This document shows, piece after piece, positions 30,280 to 41,131 of a stretch of 54,199 nt of DNA. The notes beneath the pieces are model-generated. The model had not been told where the DNA came from, did no database searches, and worked only from the letters and a program-made list of their open reading frames with translations. Within the stretch, counting starts at the first letter, position 1; every line of letters begins with the position of its first letter. Origin of the DNA: Triparma columacea (taxonomy: Eukaryota; Sar; Bolidophyceae; Parmales; Triparmaceae); assembly GCA_030267965.1 (NCBI GenBank), contig BRYA01000042.1, positions 5,268 to 59,466 on the forward strand, in the 5' to 3' direction. Both the position numbers and the translations under genes were made by a program.

Positions 30280-33200
30280 ATGTCCTCACCACCACCTCCA
30301 ACAACGTCTCCAACATACCTCCCTTACATTCTCCCGCTCCTTTTATCATCTCTCCCATTACGTTTAATAAAAACACGAATACTCGACCTTCATTTAATAC
30401 CTGGTTACGTTATTGAAGTTGACAAAACAGGAACAGATGAGGGAGGTGGGAAGAATATTTATGTAGAGATTAGGGATTTGGAATTTAACGAATACACTAA
30501 AAACAAACTCGCACTAATAATAGCGAAAATTGTAGGGGGGGATGTGAGGGTTGGAAGGGTTAAGATTGAGAGGATGGTTTTGAAGGTTAACTGGATTGGG
30601 AGATGTGTTGAGGTGGTTATTGAGGGAGTTAAAGTAGAGGGGAATTTGAGTGGGGGTAGGGAGGGGGATAGGGGGGAGGAAGAGGAAGAGGTGGTGGATG
30701 ACAAAGATGAAGAAAAAGAAAAAGATGAAGAAGAGGTGAAACAGAAGGAGAGAAAAGAAAAGGATAAACCAGACCCATGGTGGATGAGGTGAGAGAAATG
30801 TTCGTGTGTAAATACAAAACTGTTCCACCCCCTCCCCCCCCCTTTAATAAACTCACGCTTAAAACCGTTTTCGCCCTGATCTAAAAACGGTCCTTTATAG
30901 ACAAATCACTGGTAACTTTGATAGTTGCACGTTGAAGGTATCTGACGTATCTATCCTCTTAACCTGTACCACTCTCACCTCCCCTACTGACGTCGGTTCG
31001 ATTAAGTTGACATTAGCGGATTTCTCATTAGGCGTAACCGCTGAGGACTGGGGTGTTGATGAAATGAATTTAGAGTTACTATCACTACACCTCTTACCTC
31101 CCTCGTCTGGTGGATCGTCGAAAGAAGAGGAAGGGTGTGAGGTTCTGAATCTATCCTACGCACGGTTAAAGAAAGACATTGAAGATAATAGTGGGGTTGG
31201 TTTCGTAGGTAAAGTTAACGTTAGGATTAACGAGGACGTTGGGAAGTTGGTTAAATTTATAGACGAAGGAAGAAATAAAGGGGGGAAAGGGGATAGAGGA
31301 GGGAAAGAGGTGAGATAGGGAGGGGGGGCTTTTGAAGAAGAAAGAGAAGATATGTTTAGGACAACGAGCATGGGATAACAAACAGGTATACGAACAGAGG
31401 ATTATGTAACTAACACTACTCACGCCTCTCCCCCAAAACACACCTAATTCATAGGTCCTTCAGGTATCTACCTTCCTTCCCGTACCTTCTTTCCCCTCCC
31501 CCTCCTCCTCCACCACCTCATCACCCTTGGTAGACCCTACCACAGGTTCCGTAAATATGTCCGTTGTAAAAACCATGGTAGACCAATACGCTTCCAACCT
31601 AAAATCAGCTGGCGTAAGTACTCACGAAGGGGGGCTGATGAATACAGGTGGTGAGATATACTTTGGTAGTGAAATCGGGGACGAGGAAGGTTTCTGGGAT
31701 GCTAACGGTGGGAGTTTACGGGGTAGTCTTATAGGGGGTATTAGCGAGGGGATTGAAGGGAGGAGGAGGAAATGGGCTGTTGAGATTGAGGGGGTTGAAG
31801 TTGGGATTGAAGTGGGGGGGAGGGAAGTTTTTGTCGAGGGGATTGGAGGGAGATATGAAGATAATGATGGGGAGGGTTATAACATATCCGTTGAGGACTT
31901 GAGAGTTAAGGGGGAAGTTTATGGGAGGGTTGAGGGGGGGGGGAAACTCGAGTGGAGGAACGGGTGGAAGGGGGAGATTGGTAGGGTTGAGGTGAAGGTT
32001 AAGGATGGGGATTTTGAATGGTTCGAGAAACTTGGGGAGCTTGCTGAAGAATTCAAACCGACGAAGGATAGCGGGGAGGATAATGAAGAGGGAAATAACG
32101 AGGATGGTAATAACAACGAGATCATTGTGGAAGGGGGAGAGGAAGCGTACGAGGAGACGCACTTTAAGTGGAAGGGCTTCAGCTTGGTTTTCACCAAGCA
32201 GGAGGTGGAGGCGTGGGTTGAAATTGGGGAGGGGGGAGGTAGGAAGAGCAAACAGGGGGGGGGGGAGGGGAGAATCGAGGTAAGGAGAAGGGAGGGGGAA
32301 GAAGGGGGTAGAGAACGAAAGCAAGTGGGGGGGGGAGGGGGGGGGAATCGAGGTCACCGCTTATACTGATCTACTTCTCCCACCCCATACACACACACCC
32401 AAAACCCACAAAACCACAACCTCACCAACCACCTCGCTGCTTCGCTTTCGCACCGCCAATGAAAATTGTAGACTGCCAACTTTGAGGTCTCGGGCATCAG
32501 GGCTGGGTACAGGACCGACGGGGAGGAGAGGAAGATAGTTGAAATGTTGGAATCAAAGGTAACCGGGGAGCAGATAAGGGTAGTTCGGGTAAAGGGTGAG
32601 GCAGGGTGGTTCAGGGAGAACATGATATGGTGGGATCAGGGGGAGAGAGAGAGAGAGGGAGGAGGGGTTAGGGTTGAGATACCAGTCTTTCACGTCGAGC
32701 TGGAGGAGAAGGATTTGGGCGTTATGAAATTGTTGGGAGGAGGAGGAGAGAAGGAGAAAGAAAAGGAAAAGGCGAAGACGAAAACACACACAGCCTCCGC
32801 TTCGACACCGTCGCTGTTGACGAATGTTAGGCTGGACGTTGGGCTGCTTACTTTAACGCTCAAGGAGGATAAAGGGCACGATGCGGAGGGCATGAGCCCT
32901 TACTTCGAGGATGTCGAAAGGGGGGCAGAGGGGGGGGAAGGGAGCATGACCAGAAGCACAGCCTTCGGGGGGGCGTGCATGTTCGAGCTGACGCTGTGTG
33001 GACTCTCCTTCTTCACAAGGCTGAGAAATCAAGGAGGCGGGATGGAGTTCGTGAAGGCGAGAATAAAGGAGCTTTCAGGCCAGGAGGGTAGGAGGGACGG
33101 GAAGAAGGACAAGAGGAAGATGCAGCTTTACAGGAGGAACGACGTCCCTTCGAGGGAGGAGTTCATGGTCGAGGTGGAGTTCAAGAAGGACACGGGGGAG

Positions 33201-36200
33201 GGCGGTCTCGTCAAGATAGACCTCACGGAACTTTGCTGGAGATATAGGGTTAACGAAGGCGTCATGCTTAGGGTGATCGGGAAGTTCGGGAAGGGGGGGG
33301 GAGGAGGAGAGGAAGAGAATAGAGATGGCCCCAAAGAGAGCAGCTTTGCTGACTCCAACTCCTCCTACGCCATATTCTTCAACCTCCACTCGCCCCTAGT
33401 ACACTACGTATCCCCTCAATCGCCGTCTGTCACGCCGGCCACGTTCCTGCTGAGCGTCAACGAGGTCAAGATCAGCACGGTGAACATGGGGGGGGGAGGA
33501 GTGAGATGGAAGGCCTTCTTTCAAGGGGTCGAGGGAAGGGTCGGAAACAAGAGGATCGAAGATCTAACCACTGGAAGGTAAGAATTTCGCGCAGGAAGTT
33601 CGAACCGTCGTCCAGTAGGCTAACATCCACCCCCCTTTGCTCTTCACAGGCTCGTCACCCCGATAACCATCAGCACATTGACCCTAATCCTGCTCCGCGA
33701 CCCCAACGCGACCCCTCCAAACCCCCGAATGTCCTTCCAGATCTCTCAGCCCGATAAGGGTCCTTCAGCTGAGTGCGTCAGACTCTACCTGTGCAGGGAC
33801 ACCTTCCGAATCATGATGGAAATGGTCGGCCAGTGGTGGTGGCTATTTGGGTGCAGCAGGGAGCTCGAGGAGGAGATTAGGGAGGAGGTCAGGAAGAGGA
33901 GGGAAGGGGTGAAGGATAAGGAGATGCAGGAGGTTGTCGAGGGGGAGATAGAGGGGGGGGGGGAGGAAGTTGGAGGGGACTTATTCTTCAGTCGCATGGT
34001 TGAGGACCCCCACTATTCGGAGAAGGGGGAAGGGGAGGACGAAGAGGAGCAGTTTTATGACGGAGAAGGTGACCTCATAAACACCCCCGACGACCAGCTC
34101 ACGGCTACTCAACTTCGGGAGAAGTACCAAGTCATCGGGGGTGACAAGGCCAATGAGGGGGTGGGTGAAGATGAAGGAGATATATTGGGCATCACGATCG
34201 AGGACAACTACTACACCTTGGACATGAAGGTGAATGCGCACCCATTGGAAATGGATGAGGGGGGTGATGGGGGGATCATGACATCGGTTGAGCAGGAGGA
34301 CGACATTGGGGACCTTTCACTTGACAGCTCTTGGGTTTACGACGACTTTCCCTCCTACGCCTCGGCGCCTACCGGTGCGATATGGTACAACGCCGACGAT
34401 GGGGGGGGAGAGAGAAAGAGCAAGCAGATCAAGATTTTCCCGCAGCACGTTCCCGTGGCGGGGGGGAGGGGAGGGATCGAGGAGGGGGACATGGGAGTGA
34501 GGGACATCGTGGGGGGGGATGAAGGCGTGGAGGTTGGGACGAGCTGTGTTGTCAACGGACTAACTGTTGTGGTGCGCTTGTTCGAAGGTTACGACTGGGT
34601 TGAGGACGTGGAGGGAGAGGTAGCTTTGGAGTTGAGGATTAGGGACAGGGAAGGGGGGAATAGACTAGCTAAATATGGGTTGGTTGAAGTTGAGGGGGAG
34701 GGGGGGGAAGGGGGGGGGGGGGACGATGATGTTGATGAGGGGGCGAGTAAGGGGAGGAGGATGGTGAGGAGAATCTGTCGCAACTCGAGCAAGGTGAGTG
34801 TAGCGAAACGAGCCGCGGATGTGTTGTATGTATTTGTAGTTTTAAGAATCCGCACCTTACCCTTACCTGTTGCCAGTTCTTCGAGGTCACAGTCAGAAAC
34901 CTGTCAATGAGGACAGACTCGGTCACCCCAACCGAATCAATAATGAAGGGATCTCGCCTCGCCAGCGCAATGGACATCAACTTGGGCGACTTTTGGTGCC
35001 TCGAGTGCATCACGAGCGAGGAGGAGAAGAAGGCGTTCTTAGAGTGGAGGAACGACGTCGTGCACCCCAGGGATGAAGACGAGGGGATGGTTATGATCAA
35101 GCTGGTGTCTTTCCATCCCGAGCAAAAGTTCTCCGTCGACGCCAAGCTCATGTCGAATGATTCGAGATTCGCCATGAAGATGCAACCCCTCCGCTGTTTC
35201 ATCGATCAGAGAGTTATCTTCTTCGTAAAGGATTTCTTCGATCCTTTAGCCGGATATGAGGGATTGGACAAGGTGGCGGCGGAGGGGGGGAGAGGGGGGG
35301 CAGAGAAGCGAAAAGGGGGGGAAGGAGAAAAGGTCGACGATCTTATGGAGGCGAGAGAGACCGAAACCTATTTCAAGTCCGCCAACGTCAACGCTACCAA
35401 GATGAAAATCAATTACACCCCTGTTGGTGTCGATTTGGCGGCATTGAAGACAGGGAAATACTCGGAACTTATCAACCTCTTCCCCCTCGACGACCTCCTC
35501 CTCGACCTGGAGCCCCTCAAGCTGGAAAATGTCACAGGATGGGGAACACTGTTCTCGAAAATTTGCTCCGATTGGATCTCCCATATCACCGCCACCCAAG
35601 TGCACAGGTGAGTGGACGCAAGCGAGGAGCGAAGAGGAGCGAAGCGAAGCGAAGCGAAGCGAAGAGGAGCGAAGCGAAGCGTAGCGAAGCGAAGCGAAGC
35701 GAAGGCGGCTAGCTGCTTGGCGCTTGCATCTGCTGCGTAATGCCCCTAACTCATTGCTTCGCTCTTCGCCCTCACAGGTTCGTCCAAGCCACCCCCCCCT
35801 TCAACACAATCACAAATTTGGGTAGCGCTGCTCAGCAGCTGGTCGTAATTCCGATGGAGGAATACAAGAAGAAACCTAATGTGCACGGAGTCCACAGGGG
35901 GGTCAACAAGGGGCTCAGGAAGTTTAGCGAAGGTGTTGCGGTTGAGGGAGCAAACACAATCTCCAAGGTCTCAAAATTCATCGCAAACAAGGCGGCGGAG
36001 GGACTCGGGGATGCAAAGTCGAGTTTGCTTGCCACTGATAGCGATGACATTGCTGAGGCCGGGAAGGCCGCTAGCAGGGGGCTGAGGAGCGCGAGGAACA
36101 GCATTACAATGATACCCGATGTCAAGGAGAGGAAGGGGGGATGGAAAGCGGGGATGTTGGTGCCAATCGCAGTCGTCCAGGCGGGGGGGGGAGGAGCTGA

Positions 36201-36291
36201 GGCAGTTAGCGTAAGCATGCTAGCGCTGAGGAACAAGGTCAGGCCGGATTTAAGGAAGGAGGATAGGGATAGGAGGAATTCGGAGTTTTGA
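30280..36291 (+). CDS. ATG2: Autophagy-related lipid transfer protein ATG2
   Basis: Seven exons (30280-30788, 30901-31309, 31455-32279, 32472-33577, 33650-34793, 34877-35607, 35778-36291) join in phase to 1745 residues. Exon 3 could instead start at 31464, 9 bp downstream. The N-terminus has the chorein/VPS13-type start (LLLSSLPLRLIKTRILDL). Beta-rich segments are separated by Gly- and Glu-rich inserts. The C-terminal part has the ATG2 order: MQPLRCFIDQRVIFFVKDFF, then YFKSANVNATKMKINYTPVG, then a WISHITATQVHRF helix and QLVVIPMEEYKKKPNVHGVH followed by an amphipathic helical tail. ATG2 is a rod that moves lipids from the ER to the growing autophagosome. Many G-run codons (Gly-rich inserts) are probable length-variable loops. 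Confidence 0.88.
35625..35703. repeat. GCGAA-type pentanucleotide microsatellite in ATG2 intron 6
   Basis: About 16 repeats of the pentamer AGCGA, with scattered GAGGA variants, fill the first half of the last intron, between the donor at 35608 and the acceptor at 35777. The tract is purine-rich on the coding strand. Confidence 0.85.
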
Positions 36292-36412
36292 GGTGTGGGA
36301 GAAAGGGGGGCTGTAAACTCGTGTTCTATATGTTGGAGTGAAACTAGAGCAATGTACTAACTAATTATGGCTAAGTGATTGAATTAGTGAGTGCAACAGG
36401 GTTAGGATTTAT

Positions 36413-37074
36413 TCATACTGGCAAGGCTTCATCTTTCTGAAGTAGGAAGAGGTAATCGTCTGCGGGGTCGCCAGTACGTCCCGCCATCACAACTCTGAAC
36501 CCTTGCTCATCGACATACCCAAACTTCCAAATTCGCGTAGTGGAGGGTGGAAAGTCCTTTTTGATAAGTGGGTCTGGGGAGTCAGAAATGTAAAGCCCTA
36601 TATCTCGGAAGGTGACGAGCCAAGCATTATTTTTGTCGAACCCATCAATTGATCTCCCACCCCACTCCATGTAATCTGCGATAAGCTTAATCTTCGCGCC
36701 ACCGAAAGGCAGGTTGATCTGGTTGATATATGTTCGCTTCTTTGTATTTATGATTTGGGCAGCCTCTCCCCACAATAAATTCACCGGACCGACCCCAAAG
36801 AGAACCCCATTACTTGATTCGGCGCCGTCGTGTAGAGAACACGCGAAGGCCCGTCAAGGAGATCCAAGCGAGTTGCAGGGAGAGAAGTAGGATTCGAGGT
36901 GGTAAGCTCCTTAGAGAGTCGGAGAATCTTGTCCTGCATGTCGAAAGTATAAGCACGGTGACAAGCAGGTTTCGAGGCGTCTAAGAAGCTTTTGAGGGAT
37001 TCGAGGGTAGAGAGGCCATGGAGAAGGTCGGCTTGTATGAAGAGGAGAAGGAAAAAAGGGAAGTAGGAAGTCAT
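36413..37074 (-). CDS. Plastid lipid-associated protein/fibrillin-like, apparent frameshift
   Basis: The reading starts at 37074 with a signal peptide (MTSYFPFFLLLFIQADLLHG) and runs through SRVLYTTAP, then leaves frame near 36820. The next frame gives ESSNGVLFGVGPVNLLWGEA and continues to the stop at 36413. Joined, the order LLDGPSRVLYTT, GVGPVN, WLVTFRDIGLYIS and a terminal FLLQ region follows the PAP/fibrillin fold seen in plastoglobule proteins. One base seems to be missing around 36815-36830; no plausible intron covers it without removing conserved residues. It is either a sequencing/assembly error or a recent loss-of-function change. The product would have about 220 residues. The signal peptide suits import into a complex plastid. 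The family call is moderate. Confidence 0.6.
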
Positions 37075-37179
37075 CTGGTGGACGGATCTTATGCAGGCGT
37101 AGATAAGTTGCTCTTAGGAGCAACTTTGGCGTTATTGGAGAGAACTGACGCGTAAACAAGATTGGAGATAAGAGACAAA

Positions 37180-37560
37180 AATTTGCGAAAAAATTATTTT
37201 TAAAGATGGAAGATATAAGTCTCAACACATAAAATATCCATCAGATCTCAAATTTTGATTGTAATACAATCTACGAACAATTTAATGTTCAATAATACAA
37301 CAAAGCAAATATATTTTTACTTGAAATGTTGAATTTTATATTTAAAACTTCAATTTGTCATAATATACATATTAATCAAGAAAATACATGAAAAAAAATT
37401 AAAAAGAAAAATTACCTAATATGAAATATGTATATTTTTCAAATGTATCATTCAATTCACAAAATCAATTGAGATACATTATTTTGATCAAAATATAATA
37501 ATTATGATTGATAAGATTTGAAAATTGAAATCGCCTTCAAAATCTGCAAAAATCGGCATC
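37180..37560. other. AT-rich island
   Basis: Base composition changes abruptly from about 37180 to 37560: long A and T runs, almost no G or C runs and no ORF, in contrast to the G/C-rich surroundings. It contains a perfect short inverted repeat GATTGT-AAT-ACAATC at 37257-37271. It lies between the divergent fibrillin-like and secreted-protein genes, so it may be promoter, an old insertion or replication-related DNA. Confidence 0.6.
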
Positions 37561-37700
37561 TACAAAATCTGAACCTCTCCGCCTGCTTACGATATACCTG
37601 ACCTCCTCTTACAGTACCCATATATAGATCACTCACTCTTGAGACACCCACTCATCTGTATTTCGTTTTTTCTTGATCTCCGACTTCATTGCCTGTGCGT

Positions 37701-38678
37701 ATGAAGTTGCTGAATACTTTGGCTGTGGCCTACCTTGCGTCTACAACATTAGCACAAGAACATGTGTCATCTCAGGCCTCGTCTCAGGTTTCTTGCGACC
37801 TCAATGCTGCCCTGGATCCCTCCTCTCCGTGCACTTTGGAGGATCTGGCCGATGATGTTCTTGAGCAGTGTTGCCTCGATCGTGGTTTCGAGCTCGCCCG
37901 CCAAGACGGTGTGACGTTCAGCCACGCTGAATACGTGGAGGCTGCCAAACAGTGTCTCGAGTTGGAGGCTGAGTTGAACAAGTTGCTGGAGGAGAACCCA
38001 GACCTTCTGGCTGAGTTGGAGGCTGAGCAGGCCGCCGCCGCTGCTGCTACGGGAGAGGGGGGGGGGGAGGGCATCGTTGAGGACGTAAGCGCAGGCGCGG
38101 GCGCGGCTGCAGCTACTATTGAGGAGGTAGAGGAGGTGGTGGAGGTGGAGGAGGCTGCTGAGGTGAAGGCATCTGCCTTGCCGGAGGTTGTGAAGGATGA
38201 GGCTGCTGCCACCCCCACCGCTGATGAGACGCCTGATGTGCTCGATCTCGATGTCGAGGTTGAGGCTGATATCGAGGTTGAGGCTGCTAAGGTTGAGGCT
38301 GCTAAGGTTGAGGCTGAGACTGAGACTGAAACTGAGATTGAAACTTCCCCCTCGACCCACGCCTCATCCTCACCCTCCTTAGGTAACTCCGATAAGGCAA
38401 ACCTCCTGAATCCTGCCGGTCTGAGCATGGCGGAGCTTTGGTCGGGTTTCAAGGAAAAGGTGTCGTCTGATGTGAACATGGTCTGTGACAAGGTGATTCC
38501 CGCCCCCCTGCGCGGCCCCGTTAAGGGCGCCGTGAAGAAGGCCATGAGGGTCACAAAATCTCTAGTTAATACCGGCTTTAAGACTGCGAAAAGGACGGTG
38601 ATGACATTTATTGACGAGAAGAGGGCACAGATGGGGGCAGAGAAGGTTGAGGTTGAGGTGGGGAGGGTTGGGTTGTAA
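37701..38678 (+). CDS. Secreted or ER acidic protein of unknown function
   Basis: The start at 37701 (MKLLNTLAVAYLASTTLAQE) is chosen because it gives a standard signal peptide; the frame is open for only four non-ATG codons upstream. The product has 325 residues. A compact Cys-containing domain follows (CDLNAALDPSSPCTLEDLAD, VLEQCCLDRGFELA, YVEAAKQCLELEAELNKLL). Then come 150 residues of Ala/Glu/Val low complexity, and a C-terminal amphipathic basic stretch (VPxPLRGPVKGAVKKA-like) ending in MTFIDEKRAQMG. I recall similar L-E-x-x-C-x-x-R-G-F-E-L domains in other stramenopile proteins but cannot name them. No membrane segment follows the signal peptide. The basic C-terminus might contact membranes or walls. 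Confidence 0.78.
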   Translation: MKLLNTLAVAYLASTTLAQEHVSSQASSQVSCDLNAALDPSSPCTLEDLADDVLEQCCLDRGFELARQDGVTFSHAEYVEAAKQCLELEAELNKLLEENPDLLAELEAEQAAAAAATGEGGGEGIVEDVSAGAGAAAATIEEVEEVVEVEEAAEVKASALPEVVKDEAAATPTADETPDVLDLDVEVEADIEVEAAKVEAAKVEAETETETEIETSPSTHASSSPSLGNSDKANLLNPAGLSMAELWSGFKEKVSSDVNMVCDKVIPAPLRGPVKGAVKKAMRVTKSLVNTGFKTAKRTVMTFIDEKRAQMGAEKVEVEVGRVGL

Positions 38679-39074
38679 CGTTAAGGAGGTTGCAATATCG
38701 AAGGATGCGAGTTGGACGATATTATTAATATATAGCTGCGTTGTAAGCTCACCCAGCGGCGAGTCACCACATCGTCCTCTTTTCTCCTCTTCAGAAAAAA
38801 CAAAGGCAGTGAATCCATCCGACCAAGGAAAAGGGCTTTCAGCTTATAACAATAAAAATGTAGGTTTGACGTTCATAAACGACTTGAAGTTGCGCTATAT
38901 ACCTCAATAAGTACATTACAGTTCTTGTCATTTTAAGCAGATGCCGTTTAGTATCCCTATTCAGTGTAAATCTCCACCCCCCCCACCATTCGTCGACTGC
39001 AGCAATTCCCTAATTGAGACCTTTATTACGTCTTCTAATCCTTTATCTTCTCTCTATTCCCTTTCGCAGTAAAT
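38679..39074. other. Intergenic, upstream of transporter gene
   Basis: 396 bases between two plus-strand genes. AACAATAAAAATG at about 38848 (AATAAA) could be a polyadenylation signal on the plus strand. A TTTCGCAG acceptor-like sequence ends just 5 bases before the transporter ATG, suggesting a 5'UTR intron. No gene seen. Confidence 0.4.
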
Positions 39075-40885
39075 ATGGGCGGTTCAGGACACGGAGCTGG
39101 CTGCGGCATGGCCGAAGTTGTTGTATTTGTGCTCGCCCTCGTTGCCGGCACGGGATGCTCTCTCACTTCCAAGGTGCTGCTAGATATGGAGAGTGAAGGG
39201 ATGGACGGTGTTGTCAAGAAGTTCGAGAAGGTAAGGAGAGTGGGGAAGTGAAGGGGGATGTGGAAGGGCAAAGTGGAGGGTGGAGAATGGCAAAGAGAAC
39301 GAAATTGGGGCGACACGAGGAAATTGGGGCAACACTAACTCGCTTCATCGCCCACCCCCCAAACCCTCCCCCCTTGTACAGCCCCTCTTCCAGACCCTCG
39401 GTATGTTTGTAGGCATGTGCGCGGCCCTCATAATCCACGCCCTTGTCCTTACCTTCAAGATCCCCTTCCCCGGCTACAAGCACAAGAAGTCCGTCAGCAA
39501 GAGGAAGGGATACGCCGCTGTCGGGGAGGTCGGAGAGCCCGAGGAGGAGGAGGTAAGGAGATCCTATCTCTATCCTACTTCTACCCTATTCCTACCCTAT
39601 TCCTACCCTGTCTGTACTCACCCATCTTCACTCCTCGCTTTGCTTTGCTACGCCCATCGTCGCTCCCCCAGACCCCCTCCATCCCCATCTGGATGTACTT
39701 CCTCCTCCTCATCCCCTCCCTCTTCGACCTTTGCGCCACGGCCCTCTGCATGCTCGGCCTCCTTCACGTTGAGGTCTCCATCTACCAGATGCTCCGCGGC
39801 TCTGCCATCATCTTCGTCGCCATTCTTAAGCACTTTGTCCTTAAGGACAAACTCCGCGATTTCATGTGGGTCGGAGTCGGGTGGAACGTCGTCTCCATCA
39901 TCCTCGTCGGCATGACCGCCATGTTCTCGGGAGGGGGAGGAGAGGGCGACGATGGGAAGGACCCCGTCAAGGGGGTCTGCCTCATCCTCGCCGGTGCCTT
40001 CGTCCAGTCCCTTCAGTACGCCTTCGAAGAGAAGGTCATGTCCATGGAGATTTCCGCCCCCCCCCTCCTCCTCATTGGCATGGAGGGCTTCTGGGGAACT
40101 GTCGTTTGCATCTTCGTCCTCTACCCCATCTGCTACGCCCTCCCTGGAGCTGATGTCGGAGGAACTATGGAGAACCCTTACGATACCATCGCCATGATGC
40201 AGAATTCTGCCGAACTCCGCCAAGTGAGTAGGGGCGACCCTTGATTTTGTGCGCGACCGATTCTCCTAACCTAACCTAACCCCTCCTCCACCCTCATCCT
40301 CCACAGATGTTCCTTTTCTACTTCCTCTCCATCTTCTTCTACAACGCTCTCGCGGTCCTCGTCACCTTCATGCTCAACAGCGTGTGGCATGCCATCCTCG
40401 ACAACTTCCGCCCCATCACCGTTTGGGGAACCGACCTCTTCATCTTCTACTTCGTCACCACATCCTTCGGGGAGAAGTGGACCGTCTGGAGCTGGGTCCA
40501 GCTTGGAGGCATGGTTGTCCTTTTCTACGGAACCGCCATTTACAACGCCCCCCACGCCGGCTCCCTCAAGCTCGACGGTGGCCTTCTCTCCTGCTTCTGC
40601 AAGTTTGACTACTCTGACCTTGAAGACGAGGACGAGGAGGTGAGAAACGTATGCAGCACTTCGCTCCACTTTCTGCCCCAGCAAACTAACGTTCTTTCCC
40701 TCCCCCTCTCCCCCCCCCCCTCCCAGTCCCAGCCTCTCGTCCCTGTCAACGACGCTGCCGCCGCCCCTTACCAGTCGCCTTACCAGAGCCCCTTCATGAC
40801 CCCAAACACCCTCGCCAAGAGGAGGGCGGCAGAGAAGGAAGGAAAGGTCTTCTCCAAGGTCTCCAGAGGAGGAAGTTTCGCTTAA
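39075..40885 (+). CDS. Drug/metabolite-superfamily transporter, SLC35F6-like
   Basis: Exons 39075-39230, 39382-39552, 39672-40223, 40307-40639 and 40727-40885 join at phase 0 to 456 residues. About nine to ten membrane helices are visible: VVVFVLALVAGTG, LGMFVGMCAALIIHALVL, WMYFLLLIPSLFDLCATALC, YQMLRGSAIIFVAILKHFVL, WVGVGWNVVSIILVGMTAMF, CLILAGAFVQSLQYAFEE, GMEGFWGTVVCIFVLYPICY, FLSIFFYNALAVLVTFML, IFYFVTTSFGEKW and WSWVQLGGMVVLFYGTAIYN. The Y-Q-M-L-R-G-S and Q-Y-A-x-E-E-K motifs match the SLC35F6/TMEM-type branch of nucleotide-sugar-transporter-like proteins. Substrate unknown. The C-terminal tail (Ser/Pro/Lys-rich) is cytosolic by charge. Probably in Golgi, lysosome/vacuole or mitochondrion. 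Confidence 0.9.
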
Positions 40886-41131
40886 GCGCGGGGCCTACCA
40901 TCTTTGTATTGTGGAGCAAACAAAATGGGGATTTAGAAAAACAAATAATTAAAGCCAAAATATTGTGTTTTGGAACGAAACTCTTTTTGTTTGTAAGTTA
41001 GGAAAGGCGGGAGGATTGCAACGCTATCACAAGAAGAGGGGAAGAAAGTAAGTGCAAAATTCTTTGAAAAGAAAGTCTCCTGGATTTCGATTGGATTGCA
41101 GAAGAAGTCTAAACAGTTCAAACTCTCATCA

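Noticed and set aside
36765..36812. A 48-50-bp intron (GTAATG to GGAGAG) to repair the fibrillin-like frame
   Set aside because: It would remove the conserved GVLFGVGPVN stretch, so a missing base is the simpler explanation.
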